Program-made: the position numbers and the translations under genes
Source of the DNA: Candidatus Cloacimonetes bacterium HGW-Cloacimonetes-2
GTDB taxonomy: Bacteria > Cloacimonadota > Cloacimonadia > Cloacimonadales > Cloacimonadaceae
Direction of reading: 5' to 3'
Length of the DNA stretch: 64,000 nt
NCBI GenBank assembly: GCA_002842035.1
Contig: PHBP01000008.1
Coordinates: forward strand, 1 to 64,000
In this document: positions 40,101-48,846 of the stretch, in pieces
How positions within the stretch are numbered: the stretch's first letter is position 1
How the letters are laid out: each line of letters starts with the position of its first letter
The notes under the pieces: generated by a model
Database searches by the model: none
Told to the model about the DNA's origin: nothing
What the model saw: the letters and a program-made list of their open reading frames with translations, nothing else

Positions 40101-42572
40101 CAGCTCACCCCAGATATCAAAAGCTCCAAAGGTGGAGCTATTGTGGATACTGACGTGGAGCGTAGCATTCTCTGCAGGATCAAGGATATTGTTACCACCT
40201 GCATTGATGCTATATGTGCCAAAATCCAGAGCTGCATTGATCGTGCCAAGATGGAAGATCGTCTCATACTGATTACCTTGATCATCCGTGAGGTTCAAAG
40301 TGAACCGGCTGTCGTGCATCGGATCAATATTGTGATTGATGCTGATCAGGTAGGCAGTCGGATTGGAGGAGTTATCAGTAGGCTCCAGATTGGGATAGCT
40401 GCTCGTGCCCTGCAAGACTGTCAAAGCAGGGTCGTTTGTGCTAAGCTGGGCAGTAATACCATTGATCGTAGCCGAGGTGCTGTTACGCACGTTTACAAAT
40501 AGAGCTATGGTCTCACCGGCATTGGCAAATCCATCCCCATTACCGAAAGAGCCTTGAGTATTATCATCGAAGAAGGACTTGTCATAATAGACCAGAGAAC
40601 CTGCGGATTCCACGATCATATTCATCTGAGTAGGCTTGTAATCGTGACGGCTGGCTGTCACAACGCAATCTCCACCCAAAGAGGTAGGCAGGAAGAGCGA
40701 GATAAAGCCTTCACTATTGGTAAAGCCCTTGGCTACTATAGCAGAGGAGGAATTTGACCAGACAGTGACACTCACTCCCTCGACGGGTTCACCTTGGTTA
40801 TTGGTAACCGTAACATCATAGACAGAGGTGCCTGAAGGTATCGCCGGAGCAGCACTTAGCTCCAATCCACCGGGAATACCGACAAAGACTTCGACTGTGG
40901 GATCACCCATCAGGTTGCACCAGTGGGCAAAGTAATTCACCTGGTTAGGATTGGTAGCGCTATAGGTGTTATTCAGATAGAGCTTACCATTGAGGATAGC
41001 CTCTCCCATAGTCCTCATATGATAAGTGAGGATACCATCATAGATACCACCGGCAAGGGTATTATTGAACATAGTATGAGTACCGGAGGTGGACATTCCT
41101 GTAGCAGTGATGGCTCCGGCAGGACTAGCAACTGTTCCGAGGCGCATAAAGGTCTCTGAGTCGGCTGTGCCATTCAAATAATTCCCGGTTCCGCAGGTAA
41201 GAATGGTAGCATGAGGCATTTTGACGCCATTGACCAACGAACTGGACGGACTCCATCCGCTCATGCCGATATAGCCGCGATAGTTAAAGAAGCCAACACC
41301 CTGATTCACTCCGCTATTCATCGTTGAGGAATAGCCTCCGGAGTAATTCTCGATAAAGGTGTAATTGGGATTGACTTGTAGAGCCATCTCTTTGATAAAC
41401 TTGTTTACATACTTGGTGGAGATACCGCTGGATGTAGGATCGCCCACCAAGACCATCCTGTTCAGCCAGGCAGCAGCCACCGGGTCGATATTGACGTTCT
41501 TTTCGTATGTATAGATCTTATTGAATAAGACTGAAAGCTGAGATAGGTTCTCTGCGGAGATACGCCCTATATAAACATCTCCGAGAGTGTCGTTACCAGC
41601 CAGATGAGTATAAGGATAATCCCCACCGCCCTGATAGCTCGACCAGGTCTCCGTCCAGCCCGGGATGGCATAAGTTCCGGTTGTATCGCCCAAAAGGATG
41701 ATATAATCCGGACGAGTCTCAAGATTATTGTATTGAGCTTGTATATAGTTCTTGATCGAAGTGTTTGAGCTACCGGTCTGAGTAGTAGTTACGACGTTTA
41801 CTTCGTGTCCTTTTTGCCTTTTCCAGGCGACAAACTGTGCAAGCTGCTGCAGAAATGCCTGATCAGTACTTGTGCCGTGGATCAGCAGAATACGGCTATG
41901 ACGCAACTCCTGACCCAGGATACGGTAGTCGTTAAAATTACTGATGATCGAAGCATAAAGCTTCTCAAAATTGGGATCATAACCGCTGTAGCCCGGCAAT
42001 TCATTGATGCCCGGCTCGTCGTTGAAACTGATCTCCAGCTCTATATTGTCATAGACTCTCAGTTCCTGAGCTCCTGCATCCCATTGCACGGGATTGATGC
42101 TGATCTGCAAGACCCTGAAATCCCTCATTATAGCCGGTTGGGAGTTCTGCATAATCCTCTGCGGATAGAGCCCAGTGCCTTCATAAGCAGCCCGGTTTAC
42201 GTTAAAAGCTTCTGGTGCGGTTCCATCCGGAATCACCGGATAGGGCTTGATGCCATTTACCACGCGGTAGTTGCCGGCATTGACCCTGATCTCATAATTA
42301 CCTGTGGGTGGTATGGCAATTGTCGTAGAGTAAAAGGGCAGCTCGGGATAACCGTCTTCACCGGTGAGAGACGCATCAGGCATCGAAAGCCTCTGATAAT
42401 CTGTCTGAGCGATCTTTTCAGCCTGGTTGACCAATTGAGGGGTCTGCAAGCTGATCATCATACTGCCCCCGGCAGTTGATCTGACTTGCAGAGGATTTGT
42501 AGAATCCATTGCATACAGTGTAAACGCTGCCAAAAGCAGCAGGATTGTTCCGACACAAACCTTGATTTTCAT
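37119..42572 (-). CDS. Giant C25 (gingipain-like) secreted protein with T9SS-type C-terminal domain
   Basis: About 1817 residues. The start MKIKVCVG at 42572 is preferred because AAGAAGGA precedes it; an upstream in-frame ATG lies at 42593. Order: signal peptide; C25 propeptide (about 25-180); C25 catalytic-like domain (about 200-570); several Ig-like/CARDB-like repeats with calcium-type loops such as DSNGNGIVEPGETAEL; a beta-sandwich of MAM/jelly-roll type near 1390-1520; a fibronectin-like module; and a C-terminal sorting domain with CYPNPFNPETNIRFSL and SSGVYFYRL. The catalytic Cys (ILTCGTGNY, near 460) is present, but the expected GHG histidine is replaced by GYIG near 434. Probably a surface or secreted protein. 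Confidence 0.88.
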   Translation of the reverse strand: MKIKVCVGTILLLLAAFTLYAMDSTNPLQVRSTAGGSMMISLQTPQLVNQAEKIAQTDYQRLSMPDASLTGEDGYPELPFYSTTIAIPPTGNYEIRVNAGNYRVVNGIKPYPVIPDGTAPEAFNVNRAAYEGTGLYPQRIMQNSQPAIMRDFRVLQISINPVQWDAGAQELRVYDNIELEISFNDEPGINELPGYSGYDPNFEKLYASIISNFNDYRILGQELRHSRILLIHGTSTDQAFLQQLAQFVAWKRQKGHEVNVVTTTQTGSSNTSIKNYIQAQYNNLETRPDYIILLGDTTGTYAIPGWTETWSSYQGGGDYPYTHLAGNDTLGDVYIGRISAENLSQLSVLFNKIYTYEKNVNIDPVAAAWLNRMVLVGDPTSSGISTKYVNKFIKEMALQVNPNYTFIENYSGGYSSTMNSGVNQGVGFFNYRGYIGMSGWSPSSSLVNGVKMPHATILTCGTGNYLNGTADSETFMRLGTVASPAGAITATGMSTSGTHTMFNNTLAGGIYDGILTYHMRTMGEAILNGKLYLNNTYSATNPNQVNYFAHWCNLMGDPTVEVFVGIPGGLELSAAPAIPSGTSVYDVTVTNNQGEPVEGVSVTVWSNSSSAIVAKGFTNSEGFISLFLPTSLGGDCVVTASRHDYKPTQMNMIVESAGSLVYYDKSFFDDNTQGSFGNGDGFANAGETIALFVNVRNSTSATINGITAQLSTNDPALTVLQGTSSYPNLEPTDNSSNPTAYLISINHNIDPMHDSRFTLNLTDDQGNQYETIFHLGTINAALDFGTYSINAGGNNILDPAENATLHVSIHNSSTFGAFDIWGELVSLNDLVVVTDSVSFFGLVPAGSNGASIDGFGLFARALLIPGMQMPFKLRLYNDTGFEQIVNFNIPVGTPSQNTPLGPDAYGYFIYDVTDTAYPDCPTYEWIEIHPGQGGSGSLITGYNDQGTSGDEGDQNNSTVVQVIDLPFNFGFYGVEYDQITVCVNGFIAMGASENGEFRNYRLPGAMGPSPMIAPFWDDLTLRGDAGIYRYYNSAENYFVIEYYKMRNGYDLNTEETFQVIFYDPMFYPTGLGDGMIKIQYKVFNNIDVGGGGYSPVHGNYSTIGIKDHTNTRGLEYTYNNQYPPTAAPLSNNKALMITTMPVLHQNAHLVIGELIVSDSNGNGIVEPGETAELGVKLNNIGLNDATEVHLVGAISNPNVTVINNTSEYNNIAGSNFGINISPLKFQISPNCPDNHTVTVICNITINGNSWQYPVSFTVHKPALTLGKVYLNDTDANGNGMAEPGESIKLIVNYTNNTTVDATNITSYISVMDPNVTISNLDVLFDRIPAGATAQAVYGVHLSENVTLGNFITFYLTYLGDLIDAQNQQIMLSVGNTGMSEDFEVDDGQFVPSPATGGWEWGGSAYAGAHSGVAVWGTRLNSNYNNNQVYTLVSPSVFIGSNFALEFYHRYDFEDYYDGGNVKISTNNGSTWTLLTPEGGYPEDQIAAMGEPGYSNVQAAWTLARFPLSAYANQNVRFKWTMASDQGVQAQGWFIDDVQTNGYIDFAGMVTGEVVTGNDEQDYNDILLKATNNMITRPQEDGIYKLYLPAGNYSLEASGRGYQTQTSTGFSISLANQIEVKDFVLGYLPPVQNFAFTVTGDQVSLSWAAPIEPWFPVQGYNIYRKVNAGRFELLGVISEQSFSQQIPEIGTYKYYVEAKYAEGNSIASPVISFSYPYVDGEENNNQLITKLFSCYPNPFNPETNIRFSLREAGRAQLSIYNMRGQLVKTLVDGNLSSGNHSLVWNGRDNSGRSVSSGVYFYRLIAPGYTMSRKAILMK

Positions 42573-42595
42573 CTGAATCCTTCTTTTATTCATAC

Positions 42596-42628
42596 TAAAA
42601 AACCTGAAGCGCGTGAGGCTTCAGGTTT
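42596..42628 (-). terminator. Terminator of the LVIVD lipoprotein gene
   Basis: AAACCTGAAGC (42600-42610) pairs with GCTTCAGGTTT (42618-42628), an 11-bp stem; the minus strand continues with a T run (42601-42596). It separates this gene from the downstream C25 gene, so they need not be cotranscribed. Confidence 0.88.
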
Positions 42629-42663
42629 CTCAGCTTTGTCTCTTTATGAATGTGTTTGTTTTA

Positions 42664-43683
42664 TCATTTGATCTTGTAAATCAGGACGCCCTGATCTCTT
42701 GCAGCGACCACTATCTGGTCGCCGTGGAATTTCGCATTGTTCGTATAGCCACAATCTGTAAGCCGCTGCTTGAGTACGGGGCTGGTAGGGCTGGTGATAT
42801 CAAATAGGTAGATGCCGCCGCTATTGGAGCTAATTACTGCCAGATTACCGGAGACGTCAACCGTCGTGGCATAGCCTGTGGTATCCCAATTGCTGACCAA
42901 AACAGGTACCGCAGGATTGGAGATGTCAACGATGCTGAATCCACCTTGGCGACCTGCTATATAGGCATAATTGCCGACTACTTTGACCTTCTGGGCTTCA
43001 CCGGGAATGGCAAGCTGGCCGATCAATTGTTGATTGGCTTTGTTATAGATCATCAGCCCAAGCTGTTGTGCCGCGATATAGATGTATTGATCGTTCATAT
43101 CAAAACCGGAAGCAGAGGCGGGTGTGGACATATTGTCTATGGCAAAACCCATCCAGAGGTTGTTGTCATAGAGACCCTGGCGGAAGTTTCTCCCGGCAGT
43201 GAAACCCATCTCGATCTTGTTGTTGCCAATCGGGGTGGGCAGCGCAGTGAATCGCATATCGGACATATCTTGAGTGGCGCCGGTGATCCCATCGATAATC
43301 TTCAGGGTATCAGCTTGTGCCAAATCTATGATGTGGATCGTATCCACACCGTCAATCTCCGTAATGAAGAGCCGGTCATACTGGCTTACAACAGATACTT
43401 TCCTGATTCTGTAGAGAGGCTTGAATCCGCCGGTAGCTTCCTTGACTTCGGTAAACCAGCGAACATTGCCACTGGCACTGTTGATAATGGAAAAACCACC
43501 CTGATCCTGAGCAACATAAATATCATCACCCGCGATTGAAATATCCAGTGGATCTCCAACTATAGGCACAGTACGTATTAACTCCAGGACGTCATCTTGC
43601 TGGTATTGTGTGCTGCGCTTTGCACAGGCACCAAGCACCAGTAAAACAAGACCTGCTAAAACCAGAATCACTAGTCTTCGCAT
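42664..43683 (-). CDS. LVIVD-repeat beta-propeller lipoprotein
   Basis: A 339-residue exported lipoprotein: signal peptide with lipobox LGAC (Cys 20) followed by repeated segments of the LVIVD type (VQGGFSIVDIS-like, for example GGFSIVDISNPAVPVLVSNW and GGIYLFDITSPTSPVLKQ), each a beta-propeller blade. Function unknown; such proteins are commonly surface-exposed in FCB-group bacteria. It lies just upstream of the C25 gene. Confidence 0.87.
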   Translation of the reverse strand: MRRLVILVLAGLVLLVLGACAKRSTQYQQDDVLELIRTVPIVGDPLDISIAGDDIYVAQDQGGFSIINSASGNVRWFTEVKEATGGFKPLYRIRKVSVVSQYDRLFITEIDGVDTIHIIDLAQADTLKIIDGITGATQDMSDMRFTALPTPIGNNKIEMGFTAGRNFRQGLYDNNLWMGFAIDNMSTPASASGFDMNDQYIYIAAQQLGLMIYNKANQQLIGQLAIPGEAQKVKVVGNYAYIAGRQGGFSIVDISNPAVPVLVSNWDTTGYATTVDVSGNLAVISSNSGGIYLFDITSPTSPVLKQRLTDCGYTNNAKFHGDQIVVAARDQGVLIYKIK

Positions 43684-43865
43684 AACTTAAAATCCTCGCT
43701 ATATATCATTTCTTGACTTCTAAATCTACATCTCTATCCTTGTGCAATTATCGTTCCGAAATATAAAAAGACAATCAAGTACAGAGCTTTTATTGCCGAT
43801 TCTCAGGTTTTGGATGCTATCCTCCCTCTTTGAATAGTCTGGCAATGGCAGGGCACAGCTCTGGA

Positions 43866-43913
43866 GATCCCCTTGTCGTCACAAGAGGATCACTAGGGGA
43901 TCACTAGGGGATC
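43866..43913 (-). repeat. Intergenic repeat family B, copy 2
   Basis: On the minus strand: two direct units GATCCCCTAGT, one GATCCTCTTGT, loop GACG, then inverted ACAAGGGGATC. Plus-strand positions: inverted unit 43866-43876, loop 43877-43880, direct units 43881-43913. Outside it CTCCCTCTTTGAAT (43822-43835) and ATTCAAAGGGAAAG (43922-43935) are inverted, giving outer ends. Confidence 0.88.
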
Positions 43914-43967
43914 ACCTGAGAATTCAAAGGGAAAGAACCAGGGAAAAGCCCGGGATCAATATCTTAC

Positions 43968-43996
43968 TTGACAATAAAATGAAAAGCTATTTTACT
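43968..43996 (+). promoter_or_regulatory. Promoter of the adk/potassium operon
   Basis: TTGACA (43968-43973), a 17-bp spacer, then TTTACT (43991-43996) in an A/T-rich context with TATTTTACT. It ends 23 bp before the adk start codon, giving a short leader. The best complete sigma-70-like promoter in the window. Confidence 0.6.
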
Positions 43997-44019
43997 GCTC
44001 ACATTGAGGTTAAAATGGT

Positions 44020-44649
44020 ATGGAAACTATAGTATTTTTGGGGATTCAAGGCAGCGGCAAAGGTACGCAAGCCCTGCTGCTAAGCCAAAAAATCCACTAC
44101 CAGCATATCAATATCGGCGACTTGCTGAGAGCGCAGATAGCTGCCCAAAGCGATATTGGAAAGAGAGTTAAGTCTGTGATTGATGCGGGTAATCTGGTAC
44201 AAGACGATCTGATCTTTGAGCTGATCTCCAGCTCGATCGATCCCGCTTGTCCGGGCATTATCTTCGATGGTTTCCCCAGAACAAAAGTACAGGCTGAGCA
44301 TCTTCTGGAGCATTTTCGGGTGAAGACAGTCATCCTGCTCGAGCTCACTGAAAAGATCGCCCAGATCAGGATGGGAGCACGCCTCAATTGCCCGAACTGC
44401 AAAGCGACTTACAACAAGCTGAGCAAAGCGCCAAAGATCGATATGATCTGCGATGAATGCGGCTCGAACTTGGTTCAGCGGGATGATGATAGTCCCGAGG
44501 CAATCCAGAAGCGATTTGAAGAGTTCAGATTGCAGACCTTTCCTCTGATCGAGCTTTTTGAAGAGCGCCACTTACTAAAGCGGGTGCCTGCCAATGGATC
44601 GATAGAAGATATCTTTGCAGAGGTCTGCCGAAAACTGGATCTGAAGTGA
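44020..44649 (+). CDS. adk: Adenylate kinase (zinc-type lid)
   Basis: Balances ATP, ADP and AMP. The 209-residue protein has the P-loop GIQGSGKGTQA (residues 8-18), the NMP-binding region GDLLRAQI, the FDGFPRTKVQ motif (about 83-92) and a lid with four zinc-binding cysteines (CPNCK and CDEC). Its last codons overlap the GTG start of the potassium transporter gene. First gene of a ten-gene run. Confidence 0.93.
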   Translation: METIVFLGIQGSGKGTQALLLSQKIHYQHINIGDLLRAQIAAQSDIGKRVKSVIDAGNLVQDDLIFELISSSIDPACPGIIFDGFPRTKVQAEHLLEHFRVKTVILLELTEKIAQIRMGARLNCPNCKATYNKLSKAPKIDMICDECGSNLVQRDDDSPEAIQKRFEEFRLQTFPLIELFEERHLLKRVPANGSIEDIFAEVCRKLDLK

Positions 44650-46346
44650 AGGAAATGGACAAAGGGCCTTACGCAAGATTTCTGAAGATCACGGAAAATC
44701 TTGCCTATCCGCTGGCTATCCTGAGCTTTTTGGTGCTCTTTCTGGAGCCCATTGTAGCTTACTATACAGATTACAAGCTGGTGGAAGGGCTTACAGCCCT
44801 GGCGAATCTGGTGCTTTTGGCTCTTGTAATTCTGGGCAGATTGGCGGTAAAATCCAGCCAGCAAAAACGCCGGATCATCTTCATCGATCTGGTAATGCTG
44901 GTGATGGGCTTGATGCTCTTCTTTTACCAGGCCAAGTTTGCGGTCTTTGTGCTGCTGATCAGGCAATCCTATTTCATCATAACTTATATAATATTCAGGG
45001 CATTTGAGGGAAGGTTTTACAAGCTGTTGGCCAGCAATCCGCCGGTTACTTTGATGTTCAGCTTTTTGGCTGTGATCGCGATCGGAACTGTCTTGCTGAT
45101 GTTTCCCGCCTCTTCCGCCAACGGCCAGGTTACACCCTTTGTAGATGCTTTGTTTACATCCACTTCGGCCACCTGCGTGACCGGACTGATTGTGGTGGAT
45201 ACCCCGAATTACTTTTCGGTCTTTGGTCAGGTCGTAATCCTGCTTTTAATTCAAATAGGCGGTTTGGGAATTATGACCATATCCACAGCCTTTGCTCTGA
45301 TCTTGGGGCAGAGACTGACTCTCAAGCTGGAAAATGTGATGCACTCCGTGGTTGGAGGCACACCGTCTTTGGATCTGTTCCAGCTCTTGAAAAGCATCGT
45401 CTTGGTGACATTGATCATAGAGATCAGCGGAGCCATCGTGCTATATATGAGCTTCATTCGGGTGATGGAGCCGCTCAAAGCTTTTTGGTACTCGCTTTTC
45501 CATGCCATCTCTGCCTTTTGTAATGCAGGATTTGCCCTGTATAGCGATAATATGATGGCTTATGCCAAGAATCTGAATGTGAATCTCGCGATTACTTTAT
45601 TGATCATCCTGGGAGGCCTGGGCTTTACAGTGATCATCGATATGTACCAGCATGTTACAAATCGCAGAAAACACAGGCATCTCAGCTTGCATACCAAGCT
45701 GGTCTTGGTGACCACCGCAAGCCTGCTGGCAGGAGGTATGCTGGCGTTTTATCTGGCCGAATACCACAATACTATGCGAGGCTTTACCATCCCGATGAGA
45801 GCCTTGGCATCGTGGTTCCAGTCAGTCACGACCAGAACAGCCGGATTCAATACGATCGATATCGGCGGGCTAAGCTCTGCCTCGATCTTGGTCTCACTGC
45901 TGCTGATGTTTATCGGAGCATCTCCGGGAGGTACCGGCGGTGGAGTGAAGACATCCACCTTCGCGGTCCTGATGCTTTCCATTACGAGTCTGCTGCAGGG
46001 CAAGAAAGATCTTTCCGTCTTCAATCGCAAGATCCCGCTTTCAAACTTCAGGGAATCTGCCAGTTTGATCACATTGTCGGTCTTGATCGTAGTCAGCATC
46101 ATCTTTGTATTGATGTTGATCGAACCATTCCCCTTTGAGGAAATAGCCTTTGAAGCAGTCTCGGCCTTCGGTACGGTCGGGCTGTCCACGGGGATTACAT
46201 CCAAGCTCTCGGTAGGTGGCAAGTTGCTCATTACATTGCTCATGTATATCGGCAGAATTGGTCCCCTCACAATGATTTACGCACTGTCTCTATCCAAAAG
46301 ACAGAGCAATATAGAATTTGCAGAAGAGAAGATAGCCGTCGGCTAA
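44646..46346 (+). CDS. trkH: TrkH/KtrB-family potassium uptake membrane subunit
   Basis: A 566-residue inner-membrane channel-like transporter with four M1-P-M2 repeats. The filter regions are visible: TSTSATCVTGL, AFCNAGF, TTRTAGFNT and AFGTVGLSTG, each with the conserved glycine. An extra ~120-residue N-terminal membrane region precedes the first repeat. Starts at GTG 44646 overlapping the adk stop (GTGA); ATG at 44655 is an alternative. Works with the RCK protein encoded next. Confidence 0.92.
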   Translation: MKEMDKGPYARFLKITENLAYPLAILSFLVLFLEPIVAYYTDYKLVEGLTALANLVLLALVILGRLAVKSSQQKRRIIFIDLVMLVMGLMLFFYQAKFAVFVLLIRQSYFIITYIIFRAFEGRFYKLLASNPPVTLMFSFLAVIAIGTVLLMFPASSANGQVTPFVDALFTSTSATCVTGLIVVDTPNYFSVFGQVVILLLIQIGGLGIMTISTAFALILGQRLTLKLENVMHSVVGGTPSLDLFQLLKSIVLVTLIIEISGAIVLYMSFIRVMEPLKAFWYSLFHAISAFCNAGFALYSDNMMAYAKNLNVNLAITLLIILGGLGFTVIIDMYQHVTNRRKHRHLSLHTKLVLVTTASLLAGGMLAFYLAEYHNTMRGFTIPMRALASWFQSVTTRTAGFNTIDIGGLSSASILVSLLLMFIGASPGGTGGGVKTSTFAVLMLSITSLLQGKKDLSVFNRKIPLSNFRESASLITLSVLIVVSIIFVLMLIEPFPFEEIAFEAVSAFGTVGLSTGITSKLSVGGKLLITLLMYIGRIGPLTMIYALSLSKRQSNIEFAEEKIAVG

Positions 46347-46355
46347 GGAGTTGAT

Positions 46356-47060
46356 ATGGCGAAATATGCAGTTATCGGAATAGGAAGATTAGGATACACG
46401 GTAGCGACTATCCTGGCAGAAAACGGGATGGACGTGATTGCAATCGATAAAAACAAGGATTTGATTGATGAGATCAGCGGTAAAGTAACGACTGCTCTTT
46501 GTATAGATTCGACCGACGAATCAGCCCTCAGATCGCTGGGCTTGAATGAGGTGGATGCCGTGATCATCGGTATCGGCACCAATATCCAGGAGAGTATTCT
46601 CACCGCGGCAATCCTCAAAAAGATAGGCGTGGGAATTATCTATGCCAAGGTCGAAAGCCAGTTGCACGGAAGGATTCTGGAACTGATCGGGGTGCAGCAT
46701 ATCCTTTTACCCGAAGAGATGGTGGGCAATCAGCTTGCCAAATCACTGATCTCCCGCAATATCCTGGAGTATATCAATCTCTCCAGCGGTCACATTGTGG
46801 TGGAGATGGTGGTACCCAAAGCATTTGTGGGCAAGACACTGCAGGAATTGGCTTTACCAAGTGCCAGAGGCATAAACGTTATAGCAATCAAGTATAACTA
46901 CCTGTCGGTCACCGAGGAAGGCAAAAACGTGATAGAAAAGCGTTTGAACGATATGCCCGGTGCTAATGACATCGTTGAGGAAGGCGACGTCCTGATCCTC
47001 TTGGGGCCCAAAGGCAATATCGATAAACTGATTTACGACACATCGGTGAAGAGGGACTAA
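46356..47060 (+). CDS. trkA: TrkA/KtrA-family RCK gating subunit
   Basis: A 234-residue cytoplasmic protein. RCK-N (residues 1-130) has the nucleotide-binding GIGRLGYTVATIL and the acidic end of strand 2 in VIAIDKNKD; RCK-C (about 145-230) follows. Binds NAD(H) or adenine nucleotides and the cytoplasmic face of TrkH. AAGGAG lies 7 bases upstream of the ATG. Nine base pairs after trkH. Confidence 0.93.
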   Translation: MAKYAVIGIGRLGYTVATILAENGMDVIAIDKNKDLIDEISGKVTTALCIDSTDESALRSLGLNEVDAVIIGIGTNIQESILTAAILKKIGVGIIYAKVESQLHGRILELIGVQHILLPEEMVGNQLAKSLISRNILEYINLSSGHIVVEMVVPKAFVGKTLQELALPSARGINVIAIKYNYLSVTEEGKNVIEKRLNDMPGANDIVEEGDVLILLGPKGNIDKLIYDTSVKRD

Positions 47061-47062
47061 TT

Positions 47063-47791
47063 ATGAAACAATCATTTAAAAGCCGTTTTCACATGCTGAT
47101 CATAATCCTGTTTGCCATCATCGCTGTAGAAGCCCTGCTCTTGCTCTTTTCCATCTCCGGGGCGCAGCAGGTCTCGGATCTTGCCACTGATATGCAATCC
47201 ATCATCATCATCTTTGTCTTTGCCATATTTGTGTATCTGATTGTGCTTTACAACTATATCCCCTATCGGGTGCACAAGGCTTTGCGCGAAGTGAGAGCCA
47301 AGATCGATGAGATCTCCAATGGCAACTACTACATAGATTTTGATTCTTCGCTCTATGATCAGGATGAGGACGTCCAAAGCCTGATCCTGGCTCTGCAAAA
47401 GATGCTGGGGATCATCATCAGATTTGATCAGGCCAAGGCGGATAAGATTTTTGAACATCATCAGAGGATAAACCAATTGATCGGTTTGCTGCCTCAATGC
47501 GTGGTCATTACCGGCATCAACGGCGATGTAATATACTGCAATGAAGTATTCAGAAAGCTCTATCCCACTATCAGCGAGATGAGCAATCTGAACGAACTGA
47601 TCTTCAAGGAAAACTTTAATCGGCAACTCTTTGATACGATCCTGAATTCACTGCGCTATGGCAACAACCTTGCAGATGTGGTGATTCAGGACGAAAACTC
47701 CGTGAGAACCGTCAAGATAGACGGATCTATCATCAGAAATAGAAAAGGCGTAGGCACAGGGGCGGTATTTACCTTGGATTTTAATAAGTGA
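47063..47791 (+). CDS. Membrane protein with HAMP-like linker and PAS domain
   Basis: A 242-residue protein: two transmembrane helices (about 10-32 and 43-65) with almost no periplasmic loop, a HAMP-like linker rich in charged residues (about 66-115), and a PAS-type domain (about 130-240; LLPQCVVITGINGDVIYCNE). No kinase, cyclase or methyl-accepting output is present, so it resembles the sensor half of a histidine kinase. It lies 2 bp after trkA and overlaps the rluA-type gene by 4 bp; a role in sensing for the potassium system is inference. Confidence 0.72.
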   Translation: MKQSFKSRFHMLIIILFAIIAVEALLLLFSISGAQQVSDLATDMQSIIIIFVFAIFVYLIVLYNYIPYRVHKALREVRAKIDEISNGNYYIDFDSSLYDQDEDVQSLILALQKMLGIIIRFDQAKADKIFEHHQRINQLIGLLPQCVVITGINGDVIYCNEVFRKLYPTISEMSNLNELIFKENFNRQLFDTILNSLRYGNNLADVVIQDENSVRTVKIDGSIIRNRKGVGTGAVFTLDFNK

Positions 47792-48846
47792 AGAATCAGA
47801 AGATCAAGATAATCTTTGATAGAACTGAGCCGGAACGCCTGGATAAGTATCTGGTCGATCTCAGGATACAAGAGCTATATAGCCGCAGCTTCATCGAAAA
47901 GCTAATAGCAGAGGATAGAATCCTTGTAAATAACGTCCCGGTCAAAAAAAGCTATCAGCTTGAAACGAATGACGAAATTGACCTCAAGCTGCCCGATCCG
48001 GAGCCGAAAGAGGTTGTTCCTCAAGACATCCCGCTGCATATTATCTATGAGGATGATGATCTGGCGATTATCAATAAACCTGCGGGTATGATTGTGCATC
48101 CGGGATTTGGAAATCCTGATCAGACCTTGGTCAATGCCATAATGTACCACTTTGGAGAAAATCTCTCCACCGGTAGGGAAGTCAACCGACCGGGGATAGT
48201 GCACAGGCTGGATCGCGGGACTTCCGGCTTGATGATTATTGCGAAGAATGACCTCATCCAATCCAAGATCAGCGATCTCTTTGCCGAGCGCAGGATCAGA
48301 AAGACTTATCTGGCAGTGAGTACAGGTGTGCCGGAGCCTTTGGAAGATAGCATCGAGACTTGTCTGACTCGTAGTATGTCCAATCCACGCAAGATCTGCG
48401 TTGCAGATGAAGGCAAGTGGGCTCTGACCCACTATCGTGCGATCAAGCTTTATCACTACTTTGCCCTGCTTGCGATTCAGCTGGAGACTGGCAGGATGCA
48501 CCAGATCAGAGTGCATCTGGCACATGTAAATTACCCCATTCTGGGGGACTTGCTGTATAATACGAGACGTTATGTACACTCCATAGTGCCTGAGAATATG
48601 AAGCGGAAAGTAACTGAGCTCTTGACAACCAAGCTGCTCAGACAAGCCTTGCACGCATGGAGGTTGGAATTTGTCCATCCCCTTAGCGGTAAGCTGATCG
48701 ATGTCCAGGCACCCTTGCCGGAAGATTTTATTTATTGCCTTGAATGGCTTACTAGATTCTTTGGCACCGAGCTCGATACCCAGTCCATCGATAGCGTTTT
48801 GGACAGGGAACTCAAGACCAAATACGACCCAAGAGAAGATATATGA
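47788..48846 (+). CDS. RluA-family pseudouridine synthase
   Basis: A 352-residue enzyme that isomerises uridines in rRNA (RluD/RluC-like). An S4 RNA-binding domain (residues about 10-70, [10 protein letters not shown] start) precedes the catalytic domain with [19 protein letters not shown] (catalytic Asp near 143) and [18 protein letters not shown]-terminal ~35-residue acidic tail is extra. Start GTG overlaps the preceding stop; stop overlaps the ribBA start (ATGA). Confidence 0.9.
   Translation: MKNQKIKIIFDRTEPERLDKYLVDLRIQELYSRSFIEKLIAEDRILVNNVPVKKSYQLETNDEIDLKLPDPEPKEVVPQDIPLHIIYEDDDLAIINKPAGMIVHPGFGNPDQTLVNAIMYHFGENLSTGREVNRPGIVHRLDRGTSGLMIIAKNDLIQSKISDLFAERRIRKTYLAVSTGVPEPLEDSIETCLTRSMSNPRKICVADEGKWALTHYRAIKLYHYFALLAIQLETGRMHQIRVHLAHVNYPILGDLLYNTRRYVHSIVPENMKRKVTELLTTKLLRQALHAWRLEFVHPLSGKLIDVQAPLPEDFIYCLEWLTRFFGTELDTQSIDSVLDRELKTKYDPREDI

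Larger units (their letters stand above)
43684..44019. other. Gene-free stretch before adk
   Basis: Contains a family B repeat (43866-43913) and the promoter of the potassium/adk run (43968-43996). Nothing else seen; the rest is AT-rich. Confidence 0.6.

Noticed and set aside
43866-43913. Rho-independent terminator
   Set aside because: The hairpin has no T run on either strand and fits the family B repeat plan.
48700-48843. FMN riboswitch for ribBA
   Set aside because: ribBA starts inside the previous gene and there is no space for one.
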